Positions 1 to 5,830 of a stretch of 10,321 nucleotides of DNA are shown in pieces. The notes under the pieces are model-generated. The model made no database searches. It saw only the letters and a program-made list of their open reading frames with translations, and was not told the origin of the DNA. This DNA comes from Candidatus Bathyarchaeota archaeon. GTDB taxonomy: Archaea > Thermoproteota > Bathyarchaeia > Bathyarchaeales > Bathycorpusculaceae. Made by a program: the position numbers and the translations under genes. The DNA lies in contig DAOVIH010000042.1 in the NCBI GenBank assembly GCA_030673805.1, positions 1-10,321 of the forward strand. The letters run 5' to 3'. Within the stretch, counting starts at the first letter, position 1; every line of letters begins with the position of its first letter.

Positions 1-1
1 C

Positions 2-706
2 GAAGATCTTGTTCTTGATCCCGGAACTTTCCTAGATGAAGGCCTATCGGACACGCTAAATAACTTCACTATGCTACGAAGAGCGGCATGTAAACACGGC
101 GACGAACTCAGCGGATTTCCCCTTATGGGAGTACCACTAGTTGCTTGGATGGACAAAAACGAAACAGAAGAGCAACTTGTGAAATGGCGGGAAGCCTACC
201 TAGCTGCAATGCTCATAGTTCGCTACGCAGACGTACTTGTTGTACACGAAACCGATGGGTGGTCGCTTCTACCAAATACTGTGCTTAGACAAAACATCTA
301 CACAGACCCAAGGAAACCCGTAGCAGTAGAACCAGGGCTAAAAGTACTTGGCACTCCAGACGAAAAATCCCCAGTTTTCTTCACAACCAACTTTGCGCTA
401 ACCTATTACACTGTGGCTTCAGACATTGAGAACTCCAAGATTAATGCCTACCTCCTCGTCCTAGAAACCGAAGGATCTGCCGTAGACAGCGCAGTTGCAG
501 GAAGAAAACTCACTGCAGACACCGTTGCAGAAGCCATCAAAGAATCTGGAATAGAAAGCAAAGTCAAACACCGAACCATTATCATCCCCGGAAAAGCATC
601 ACGCATAAGCGGAGAAATTGAGGAACTCAGCGGTTGGAAAGTACTCGTGGGGCCACGTGACTCGTCAGAAATACCCAAATACCTAATAGAAAAATGGCAA
701 CCATAG
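2..706 (+). CDS. cdhE: Acetyl-CoA decarbonylase/synthase subunit gamma (corrinoid/iron-sulfur protein large subunit), C-terminal part
   Basis: Large subunit of the corrinoid iron-sulfur protein of archaeal CODH/acetyl-CoA synthase, which carries the methyl group from tetrahydro(methano/sarcina)pterin to the Ni-containing synthase in the Wood-Ljungdahl pathway (cytoplasmic). The reading frame is open from base 2, so the ATG at 71 is internal and the 5' half, with the N-terminal Fe-S motif, lies outside the window. The 234 visible residues hold the end of the TIM-barrel (motif LRQNIYTDP, then KPVAVEPG) and the C-terminal cobamide-binding domain (TTNFALTYYTV, ETEGSAVDSAVAG, IIPGKASRISGEIEE, VLVGPRDSSEIP), all close to CdhE consensus. 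It stops at TAG 704-706, where the family normally ends. The facing Fe-S gene and the cooT-like gene support a CODH/ACS locus. CdhD shares weaker similarity but lacks this C-terminal pattern. Confidence 0.93.
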   Translation, partial: EDLVLDPGTFLDEGLSDTLNNFTMLRRAACKHGDELSGFPLMGVPLVAWMDKNETEEQLVKWREAYLAAMLIVRYADVLVVHETDGWSLLPNTVLRQNIYTDPRKPVAVEPGLKVLGTPDEKSPVFFTTNFALTYYTVASDIENSKINAYLLVLETEGSAVDSAVAGRKLTADTVAEAIKESGIESKVKHRTIIIPGKASRISGEIEELSGWKVLVGPRDSSEIPKYLIEKWQP

Positions 707-714
707 AACTCCTC

Positions 715-737
715 CCTTTTTTCAATACGGAAAAAAT
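715..737. terminator. Bidirectional oligo-T terminator between convergent genes
   Basis: A run of six T (717-722) follows cdhE on the plus strand. A run of six A (731-736) reads as six T on the minus strand, just beyond the stop of the facing Fe-S gene. Oligo-T tracts are the known archaeal intrinsic termination signal. Their placement between convergent stops supports the call. Confidence 0.55.
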
Positions 738-777
738 TGCTACTCAGCGGCTTCTTAAACCTTCACGCCAACATCTA

Positions 778-1260
778 CTAGTCCCTCTTATGCATAGGTT
801 TCTTTTTCTTCCTGTACCGTCTGCAATACTCTTCTGGGGTCGGGAAAACTTCTTGGATACGCTCGAGCCTTCTTTTCGCGTTGATGTTTTGAATTAGGAT
901 CGCAACATCCCTTGGCTTACTAAATCTTTCCTCTTCCCCAGTTTCTCTTTTTCTTCTAACTTTTATGCAATCATCAACCATGCAACATAAAACGCAGGCT
1001 CCGCAGTACACACATAAATCCTTAACAATGCCTACCTCACCAGCTTTCCAATACAAGGCGTTTGTAGGACATTTCTCAATGCAAATTTTGCACTCAACGC
1101 CGTGGCACGTCTTTTTGTCTATGTCAATACTTCCTTCCACAAAGAACTCTTTAACACCTAGCGGCTTTAAGAGCTCCTCTCTCCTCTTTTTTTTCTTCTT
1201 TTCAGCCGTGTCCGTCAAAAGACCGAATATGTCAACTTCGGCAGAACTCTTTTTAGGCAT
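778..1260 (-). CDS. Lysine-rich 4Fe-4S dicluster ferredoxin-domain protein, CODH/ACS-associated
   Basis: Predicted 160-residue cytoplasmic electron-transfer protein. Two [4Fe-4S] binding motifs are visible: C52-X4-C57-X2-C60-X3-C64-P and C83-X2-C86-X2-C89-X3-C93, with extra cysteines at 92 and 98. The first motif has an X4 spacing instead of X2. The cluster core is flanked by basic arms: a Lys/Arg block at 21-28, KVRRKRE after the second motif, and a KKKK-containing C-terminal tail. Such arms suggest docking to an acidic partner or nucleic acid (inference). It faces cdhE tail to tail and is divergent from the cooT-like gene. A role in passing electrons to or from CODH/ACS is suggested by position only. 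The start is ATG at 1260; the leader contains an inverted repeat at 1270-1289. The stop is TAG. Confidence 0.85.
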   Translation of the reverse strand: MPKKSSAEVDIFGLLTDTAEKKKKKRREELLKPLGVKEFFVEGSIDIDKKTCHGVECKICIEKCPTNALYWKAGEVGIVKDLCVYCGACVLCCMVDDCIKVRRKRETGEEERFSKPRDVAILIQNINAKRRLERIQEVFPTPEEYCRRYRKKKKPMHKRD

Positions 1261-1269
1261 TTAATTTCA

Positions 1270-1289
1270 TCTTCAAGTCATTTTGAAGA
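1270..1289. promoter_or_regulatory. Inverted repeat in the leader of the Fe-S protein gene, candidate operator
   Basis: A perfect 7-bp inverted repeat, TCTTCAA (1270-1276) and TTGAAGA (1283-1289), with a 6-base spacer. A TATA-like element for the minus-strand gene (TTATAGTT, about 1297-1304) would place the transcription start near 1276, inside the repeat. A repressor bound here would block initiation. The promoter position is an estimate. Confidence 0.35.
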
Positions 1290-1354
1290 ATTAAGAACTA
1301 TAACCTTCGTTGACTATAATTGTTTATCTGAACCAGAGAATTAGAATCACCTTT

Positions 1355-1371
1355 TGGAAAAAACTTTTCCA
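1355..1371. promoter_or_regulatory. Perfect 7-bp inverted repeat upstream of the cooT-like TATA box, candidate operator
   Basis: TGGAAAA (1355-1361), AAC spacer, TTTTCCA (1365-1371). It ends five bases before the TATA box of the cooT-like gene, where it would overlap or abut the BRE that TFB binds. A regulator here could control access of TFB. It does not match the known long-spaced NikR operator (GTATGA-N16-TCATAC). Confidence 0.4.
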
Positions 1372-1375
1372 GAGC

Positions 1376-1384
1376 CTTTATACC
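1376..1384 (+). promoter_or_regulatory. TATA box of the cooT-like gene
   Basis: CTTTATACC is centred about 42 bases before the ATG at 1422. It would give a start near 1405 and a short leader of about 17 bases. Confidence 0.5.
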
Positions 1385-1421
1385 TGAGAAAAGTAAACCC
1401 TACTTTGGTTGTGATTATAGC

Positions 1422-1607
1422 ATGTGCGAATTCAACATAATAATAAACGGTGTAACCGTTTTCAAAGAAGTAGTCTACGCTAAGACCGACGACAATAACG
1501 TTAGTGCCAAGAATATTTTGGGGGAAACCAAACTCTTCAAAAACTCCAAAATCACAGAGGTTGATGTGAATTCAGGCCGCTTAGTCTTAAGCCCTGCCCA
1601 AACCTAA
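1422..1607 (+). CDS. cooT: CooT family nickel-binding protein
   Basis: A 61-residue protein that starts Met-Cys and has the all-beta, SH3-like pattern of the CooT/COG1532 family: a G-V hairpin, then VVYAKTDDNNVSAKNILGE, a short basic turn, and a final hydrophobic strand (RLVLSP). In Rhodospirillum rubrum CooT binds Ni(II) through Cys2 and helps mature Ni-dependent CO dehydrogenase; Cys2 is present here. Older databases call the family a predicted RNA-binding protein. Its place about 700 bases from cdhE, whose complex holds Ni-Fe-S clusters, fits a CODH/ACS nickel chaperone. It is a single gene with its own promoter and stops with TAA. The gap from 1608 to 1757 holds no gene that I can see. 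Family assignment is firm; the role in this organism is inferred. Confidence 0.8.
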   Translation: MCEFNIIINGVTVFKEVVYAKTDDNNVSAKNILGETKLFKNSKITEVDVNSGRLVLSPAQT

Positions 1608-1757
1608 AGCCTAGTGTCATTAGAGTAGTTCGTTCAACTTAAATCCCGCAAGAAAAAACCTTCCCTTCAGTTACCCTTCGTCCAAGCAAACTACATTTAT
1701 CCCTATCGTTATCAAGCTTGACTTACGCGCTATCGTCTAATAACCACTGGGCCGTCT

Positions 1758-2456
1758 TCATTGAACCTCACTTTCTTGTTTTGCTGGAGGACTGGGTATC
1801 AAATCACAGTAGTAGAACCGGTTTTCTCTCAGAACAGTTTTTCCCAAGTTGAAAAGTATTCTCCTGTTGAACAACGGCCCATCATACACAAATGAATGGA
1901 ACTCACCGTTTTCGCCGCATGGATCTACATTAGCTGGAAGCTCCGCTATGAACTCGCAATCAAAAATCCGACCCACAAATTCTTTACCCAAACATTTCGA
2001 ATCAACACAAGTTATCACCGCTTTGAATCCTTCACTAATGAATTCATGAGCAACTTTGAGAGTATTTCTATTCCATAAAGGAAAGATACCCTTCATGTTA
2101 AGCTTGGACAGAAACTTTTCACGATATTCCCTTACATCCTCAAGAGAAACATCTCCGAAAACTACTGACGATACCCCTCTCTTGAAGAATTCAATGAGCC
2201 CTTTTCTTACTTCAAACTCGTAGTTCTCCAGTCTTGCATCCTTGGAAATAAGCACTTTCTCCAGCGGAAACCCCAAAGAAACCGCTTGTTGTTCAAGCAA
2301 AACACGTTGAAAACCATGAACACTAACTCTGTCGTAATCTTTCGTCAAAGTCGTCATTAGTGCTACCACTTCACAGTTTCCAGTTTTAAGAATCTCATGA
2401 AGTGCCAAAGCGCTATCTTTGCCTCCACTCCACATAAAAACTACTTTTTCCGTCAT
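1758..2456 (-). CDS. dph6: Diphthine--ammonia ligase (Dph6-type PP-loop ATPase)
   Basis: Predicted to amidate diphthine to diphthamide on elongation factor aEF-2, using ATP and ammonia, the last step of diphthamide synthesis. The 232-residue product has the PP-loop SGGKDS at residues 10-15, which binds ATP as in N-type ATP pyrophosphatases. It also has the family signature GENGEFHSFVYDGP at about 181-194. The length matches the archaeal single-domain family (about 220-240 residues). I chose ATG 2456, which begins MTEKVVFMWSGG. An upstream in-frame ATG at 2561 lies inside the tRNA gene and is not credible. A TATA-like TATTTA (about 2472-2477, minus strand) sits just before the gene, which starts 35 bases beyond the tRNA 3' end. 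The stop is TGA. Confidence 0.9.
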   Translation of the reverse strand: MTEKVVFMWSGGKDSALALHEILKTGNCEVVALMTTLTKDYDRVSVHGFQRVLLEQQAVSLGFPLEKVLISKDARLENYEFEVRKGLIEFFKRGVSSVVFGDVSLEDVREYREKFLSKLNMKGIFPLWNRNTLKVAHEFISEGFKAVITCVDSKCLGKEFVGRIFDCEFIAELPANVDPCGENGEFHSFVYDGPLFNRRILFNLGKTVLRENRFYYCDLIPSPPAKQESEVQ

Positions 2457-2491
2457 CACTTTTCCATCTAAATACACTTTGTTGTTTTTGT

Positions 2492-2607
2492 TGGCGGGCC
2501 CGAGGGGATTTGAACCCCTGTTCTCCGGCTTTCTCCCATGAGCGCCCGGAGGCTTGCGCACTCCCCCTAGGAGTTCGGCGCCTTCATCCGTACTGGGCTA
2601 CGGGCCC
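2492..2607 (-). tRNA. tRNA-Arg(CCT) with a canonical intron, CCA encoded
   Basis: On the minus strand the acceptor stem GGGCCCG (2601-2607) pairs perfectly with CGGGCCC. Discriminator G and an encoded CCA (2492-2494) follow. The T arm is AGGGG-TTCAAAT-CCCCT, the variable loop is AGAAC, and the D arm is GCCC...AGGC with GG in the loop. Removing 2531-2567 leaves the seven-base loop C-T-CCT-A-A, giving anticodon CCT, which decodes AGG as arginine. The backbone resembles archaeal tRNA-Arg (GGGCCCG acceptor, G73). The anticodon stem is imperfect: CCGAA against GCCGG gives three pairs plus an A-C and an A-G mismatch next to the loop. The gene lies between the regulator and dph6 and may share a transcript with dph6. 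Confidence 0.8.
2531..2567 (-). other. tRNA-Arg intron (37 bases) at position 37/38, bulge-helix-bulge
   Basis: The central 4-bp helix CTCC/GGAG is flanked by 3-base bulges TAG and AAA, which matches the archaeal splicing-endonuclease substrate. Cleavage after the second base of each bulge frees the 37-base intron exactly at canonical site 37/38. Inside the intron GAG(T)GCGC pairs with GCGCTC as a hairpin. Confidence 0.7.
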
Positions 2608-2661
2608 GTTAAAAATCACACACGATATCGACACTTGAGTCCATCACTAATTATTCTTGAG

Positions 2662-3180
2662 CTATTCTTCTATTATCCACCAAGCTTTTCTCTTTCCAGC
2701 TTTCTCTCCAGCATAATAGTCAATTATTGGCTTTCCCAATTGTTTTTTTGATTTCCTCTGAATCTTTCTTAGTCTATTAAGTACCAACCATCTGTTTATC
2801 TTCAAATACTCCCCTAATTCCGGGGTAGTTGCTCCTTTGTAATGCAACAGATAATCAATTATCTTATGATCAGTCTCGTCAATACAAAAAGTATGCGGGT
2901 TGATGTTCCCTCGTTGGTATGTTAATATTTCCAGATCTGCTAAGTACTTTCTAATCTCTCCAAACTCACGTTCCACTCGGCTTAATCTCTCAACCAAACT
3001 CAATAGTACATCTGCCTTAGGCGTTCTTTCGAGTTTTTCGATTATGGCTTCTCGAATAAAGTCGCTCCTTTCGCCTTCCGGAACGCGCAAAGCCATTTCA
3101 CTGAAAACTTCCTTTGGGATCTTTGCCGAAACAACTTTTTTTTCGCTCAACCAGTTCCTACCCGCATATTCCAGTTCCAC
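2662..3180 (-). CDS. Transcriptional regulator: ribbon-helix-helix domain plus C-terminal winged helix
   Basis: A 172-residue predicted DNA-binding protein. Residues 14-51 look like a ribbon-helix-helix fold: strand KVVSAKIPKEVFSEM, then a turn and the helix SDFIREAIIEKLER. A charged amphipathic helix (about 54-85) could be a dimer coiled coil. Residues 100-170 look like a winged helix: ETDHKIIDYLL, ELGEYLKINRWLVLNRLRKI as the recognition helix, and a basic wing ending in KAWWII. The start is GTG 3180, preceded by AAGGA at the right spacing. TTG inside the next dozen codons is an alternative. It is divergent from the FBP aldolase/phosphatase gene, and an inverted repeat overlaps its ribosome binding site, which suggests autoregulation. 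The target is unknown. The stop is TAG. Confidence 0.75.
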   Translation of the reverse strand: MELEYAGRNWLSEKKVVSAKIPKEVFSEMALRVPEGERSDFIREAIIEKLERTPKADVLLSLVERLSRVEREFGEIRKYLADLEILTYQRGNINPHTFCIDETDHKIIDYLLHYKGATTPELGEYLKINRWLVLNRLRKIQRKSKKQLGKPIIDYYAGEKAGKRKAWWIIEE

Positions 3181-3181
3181 T

Positions 3182-3197
3182 ATAATCCTTAGATTAT
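3182..3197. promoter_or_regulatory. Inverted repeat at the ribosome binding site of the regulator gene, candidate autoregulatory operator
   Basis: ATAATC (3182-3187), CTTA, GATTAT (3192-3197) is a perfect 6-bp inverted repeat. It includes the AAGGA ribosome binding site just before GTG 3180. Ribbon-helix-helix proteins typically bind short palindromes in their own promoters. Confidence 0.4.
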
Positions 3198-3225
3198 TTC
3201 ATAGTTTCTCCAAAGTTTTCATTAC

Positions 3226-3239
3226 CCTATATGAAAAGC
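3226..3239 (+). promoter_or_regulatory. TATA-box region for the FBP aldolase/phosphatase gene
   Basis: CCTATATGAAAAGC lies about 35 bases before ATG 3268, which implies a very short leader. The near-symmetric TATA sequence may also serve the divergent regulator. Confidence 0.35.
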
Positions 3240-3267
3240 TTAAGAGCACAAACCACACGACCATAAA

Positions 3268-4407
3268 ATGGGGAATGTTCAATTGTCAAAAAAGAACACG
3301 ATTTCCCTTATTAAATGCGATATAGGCTCTTTGGCTGGTTATCATGTTGTTCCAAAACCCTTATTCACAATCGCAGAAAGGAATCTCAAGAAAGCAGTTG
3401 AAAAAGGCATAATCAACAACTACTTTGTTTTCAACGCGGGAGACGATCTGGAACTGCTTATGGTTCACGAAAAAGGGGAGCAAAACATTGAAGTTCATTA
3501 GCTAGCTTGGAACATCTTTAAAGATGCAACAGAGAAAACTCTAAAGTTGAAGCTTTACGGAGCAGGACAGGACCTTTTAAAAACCGCATTTAGTGGTAAC
3601 GTTCGGGGGATGGGTCCAGGAGTTGCAGAAATGGAAATTGATGAAAGACGTTCTGACCCCATTTTAGTTTTTGCAGCTGACAAAACTTCTGCTGGATCTT
3701 TCAATTATCCCCTCTTTCGCATATTTGCAGATCCGATGAATACCGCAGGACTTGTAATTGACCCAAACATGACTGGTGGCTTCAAATTCGAAGTGATAGA
3801 CACCAAGGAAAACAAGTCAATAATCCTGAAATGCCCCGAAGAAACCTATGAACTTCTAGCCCTGATCGGCAGTGTTGGTAGATATACTCTTTCGCGTGTC
3901 TGGCGAGCAAAAGACGGTATGATCTGTGCTGTGAGTAGCGTAACAAAACTTTCACTCATAGCTGAAAAATACGTTGGAAAAGACGATCCTGTGATGATTG
4001 TTAGAGCTCAACATGGACTCCCTGCCGTAGGAGAAGTCCTAGCCCTTTTCATGCACAGCTACTTGGTACAAGGTTGGATGAGGGGAAGCCACTGGGGTCC
4101 CCTTATGCCCGTTGGTCTAGATCAATCAAAATGTACAGTGTTCGACGGTCCTCCACGGATTGTAGCCCTTGGTTTTCAGGTTTCTAACGGTCGAATCTCA
4201 AGCGACGATGAAGGAAAACCAATGATTGCAGATTTGTTTGCTGATCCTGCCTTCGAAATTGCCAGAAGTGAAGCCGTACAAAACGCGTGTATGCTGCGTC
4301 GAATGGGTGAATTCGAACCTGCACGTCTAAGCGCTGAAGAAATGGAATACACCACAATACAACAAATTTTAAAAAAACTTAGTAAACGCTTCAAACCCAT
4401 TACTTGA
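3268..4407 (+). pseudogene. fbp: Fructose-1,6-bisphosphate aldolase/phosphatase, interrupted by one in-frame TAG
   Basis: The bifunctional archaeal enzyme joins the triose phosphates and dephosphorylates FBP to fructose 6-phosphate, driving gluconeogenesis. The open parts 3268-3501 and 3547-4407 (TTG) are in the same frame. The only break is TAG 3499-3501, between EVH and LAWNIFKDA, where homologues have a charged residue (VHE-AW). With the stop read through the product is 379 residues, normal for the family. N-terminal: KCDIGSLAG and GDD (Asp59-Asp60) metal ligands. C-terminal: LYGAGQDLL, SGNVRGMGPGVAEME, ADKT, FADPMNTAGLVIDP, YVGKDDP with the Schiff-base Lys and Tyr, GWMRGSH, EMEYTT. The usual metal-binding His near residue 25 is Tyr, followed by His. 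It may be a fresh pseudogene, an assembly error, a readthrough case, or two translated pieces. The start is ATG 3268; TTG 3283 is an alternative. Confidence 0.88.
3499..3501 (+). other. In-frame TAG stop inside the FBP aldolase/phosphatase gene
   Basis: This codon replaces a position that is Glu or another charged residue in homologues, so a single base change from GAG or AAG would create it. Homology resumes at the very next codon without loss of frame. Confidence 0.9.
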
Positions 4408-4551
4408 AAAAAAGCCATCCCAAATAGCCACTCACCGCAATTTCTTAGGTTGGACCAGACAAAAATTCAACCTGCGATTTTCAGAATGGGAAATAGGCAA
4501 AGTTAAAGTACAAAAGAAGCAATGCTAGAAGCATAGAACAGTGAAAGACCA

Positions 4552-5802
4552 ATGAAGATTGCTTACCTCGTTTACGAATACCCGCCAAAAATAGTCGGTG
4601 GATTGGGAACCTACGCCGCTGAAATTACGCGCAAATTTGTCCTTATGGACCACGATGTGACTGTTTTCACAATGAACGATGACGAAGGAACCCTCCCGAC
4701 TAGGGAAATCTGGCGTGGCATTGAAGTTCATCGCCCCCTCCACATAGATGTGTCCGACACACTCCCTGACGTTATTGCAGAAGACATAAGGAAATGGGGT
4801 AGAGGAATCCAATTGTTCGGCAATCTTCTAGTCTACAATTATCTAACAGCATCAAAACTTGTTAATGATCTTATCAGGAAAGAAGGCACAAAATACGACC
4901 TTGTCGTAGCTCATGATTGGCTTTCGGTTATGGGAGGAACAACCATCAAGAAAGAAGTTGGATTACCCTTAGTTTTTCATGTTCACTCAACTGAAAAAGG
5001 AAGGACTCTAGGAAACGGCTCAAGCGTAGTAAGCAACATTGAATTGCGGGGAGCAAATTCCGCCGATGCCATCATAACGGTATCTTACGCAATGAAAGAA
5101 GAACTGGTTGGTCTAGGCTTTCCGAAAGAGAAGATTCACGTGAGCCATAATGGTGTTGATCCACAAAAATACGACCCAAGAACGGTAACTGCAAAACAAA
5201 CAAAGCGAATAAGGCAAACCTACGGCTTGAACGACGATGACTTAATGATCCTCTTCGTTGGAAGGCTGGTGGGAGTTAAGGGGGTTGACAAACTAATAAT
5301 GGCTATGCCCCACATTCTTCCAAAGTTTCCCAAGGCAAAATTGCTGATCCTTGGCGTGGGTGATCTACAAGAATACTTTACAAACCTTGTTAGAACTATG
5401 AAGCTGGACAAATACGTGAAATTCCGTTTTGATTTCATCTCAGAAAAAGAACGCATTCTCCACTATGCCGCTTGCGACGTTGCAGTTTTCCCAAGCTACT
5501 ATGAACCATTTGGGATTGTAGCTCTTGAAGCAATGAGCATGGAACGCCCTGTAGTTGTAGGGGCAGCAGGAGTTAGCGGAATGCGCGAAATCGTGCTCTC
5601 CTGCGGAGAGGAACAATGCGGCTATCACATAGACCCGAATAATCCCTCAGACATTGCATGGGGAATAAACGGCACTCTCGAGAGTCCTGAAAAACGGAAT
5701 TGGCTCGGGAAGAACGGGCGAAAAAGGGTCCTTAGCGAGTTCACATGGAACAAAATAGCTAAAAAGACAATTGATATATACGAACAAGTACTTCCAAGAT
5801 AA
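4552..5802 (+). CDS. Glycosyltransferase, GT4/GT5 glycogen-synthase-like
   Basis: A 416-residue GT-B fold glycosyltransferase, cytoplasmic, with no membrane segment. The N-terminal Rossmann domain has PPKIVGGLGTY (residues 11-21, the nucleotide-sugar/acceptor loop of glycogen and sucrose synthases), HDWLS (121-125) and HVHST (143-147). The C-terminal domain has HNGVD (199-203), GRLVGVKG (237-244, phosphate binding) and EPFGIVALEAM (318-328, the E-X7-E retaining motif). The length and the GGLG plus HDWL combination fit archaeal glycogen synthase-type enzymes, which use UDP- or ADP-glucose. A GT4 role in other glycans is possible. The gene follows the FBP aldolase/phosphatase gene by 144 bases, which fits storage of newly made hexose. 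A weak TATA-like GTTAAAGTA (4501-4509) precedes the ATG. A nucleotidyltransferase gene follows after 28 bases, probably in the same operon. Confidence 0.82.
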   Translation: MKIAYLVYEYPPKIVGGLGTYAAEITRKFVLMDHDVTVFTMNDDEGTLPTREIWRGIEVHRPLHIDVSDTLPDVIAEDIRKWGRGIQLFGNLLVYNYLTASKLVNDLIRKEGTKYDLVVAHDWLSVMGGTTIKKEVGLPLVFHVHSTEKGRTLGNGSSVVSNIELRGANSADAIITVSYAMKEELVGLGFPKEKIHVSHNGVDPQKYDPRTVTAKQTKRIRQTYGLNDDDLMILFVGRLVGVKGVDKLIMAMPHILPKFPKAKLLILGVGDLQEYFTNLVRTMKLDKYVKFRFDFISEKERILHYAACDVAVFPSYYEPFGIVALEAMSMERPVVVGAAGVSGMREIVLSCGEEQCGYHIDPNNPSDIAWGINGTLESPEKRNWLGKNGRKRVLSEFTWNKIAKKTIDIYEQVLPR

Positions 5803-5830
5803 TGTTTTCTTGTTGGCTTGGGGTGGCGCA

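Noticed and set aside
965..1264. Plus-strand reading frame over the Fe-S protein gene
   Set aside because: It is the antisense shadow of a gene with clear cluster motifs, and its Phe/Ser-rich product matches nothing.
1608..1757. Possible small RNA between the cooT-like gene and dph6
   Set aside because: No tRNA arms, no convincing C/D boxes and no K-turn could be found. It probably holds only the ends of the two convergent transcripts.
2457..2561. N-terminal extension of dph6 from ATG 2561
   Set aside because: The extra 35 codons are translated tRNA-Arg sequence, and the conserved protein starts at ATG 2456 just before the PP-loop.
2531..2567. Alternative reading as a tRNA-Met with CAT anticodon inside the 37-base segment
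   Set aside because: It would need a second non-canonical intron and a loop with the wrong flanking bases. The bulge-helix-bulge model at 37/38 gives a proper C-T-CCT-A-A loop.
2623..2630. CGATATCG palindrome upstream of tRNA-Arg
   Set aside because: Eight-base self-complementary sequence, too close to the tRNA to be a normal TATA box and short enough to arise by chance.
2900..3325. Plus-strand frame across the regulator gene and the divergent promoter
   Set aside because: Antisense shadow; it runs through the promoter and into the FBPA/P gene in another frame.
3499..3501. Pyrrolysine encoded at the in-frame TAG
   Set aside because: TAG is the natural end of three other genes here (cdhE, the Fe-S protein, the regulator). 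Homologues have an ordinary charged residue at this site and FBPA/P is not a known Pyl protein. No pyl genes or PYLIS-like hairpin are visible. Not fully excluded.
4447..4473. AGGTTG/CAACCT inverted repeat between FBPA/P and the glycosyltransferase
   Set aside because: A 6-bp stem with a 15-base loop and no following T tract; too weak to call a terminator.
5771..5830. Longer nucleotidyltransferase start at TTG 5771
   Set aside because: It overlaps the glycosyltransferase end, has no clear ribosome binding site and adds residues outside the family pattern. TTG 5831 has GGGGTGG at good spacing.
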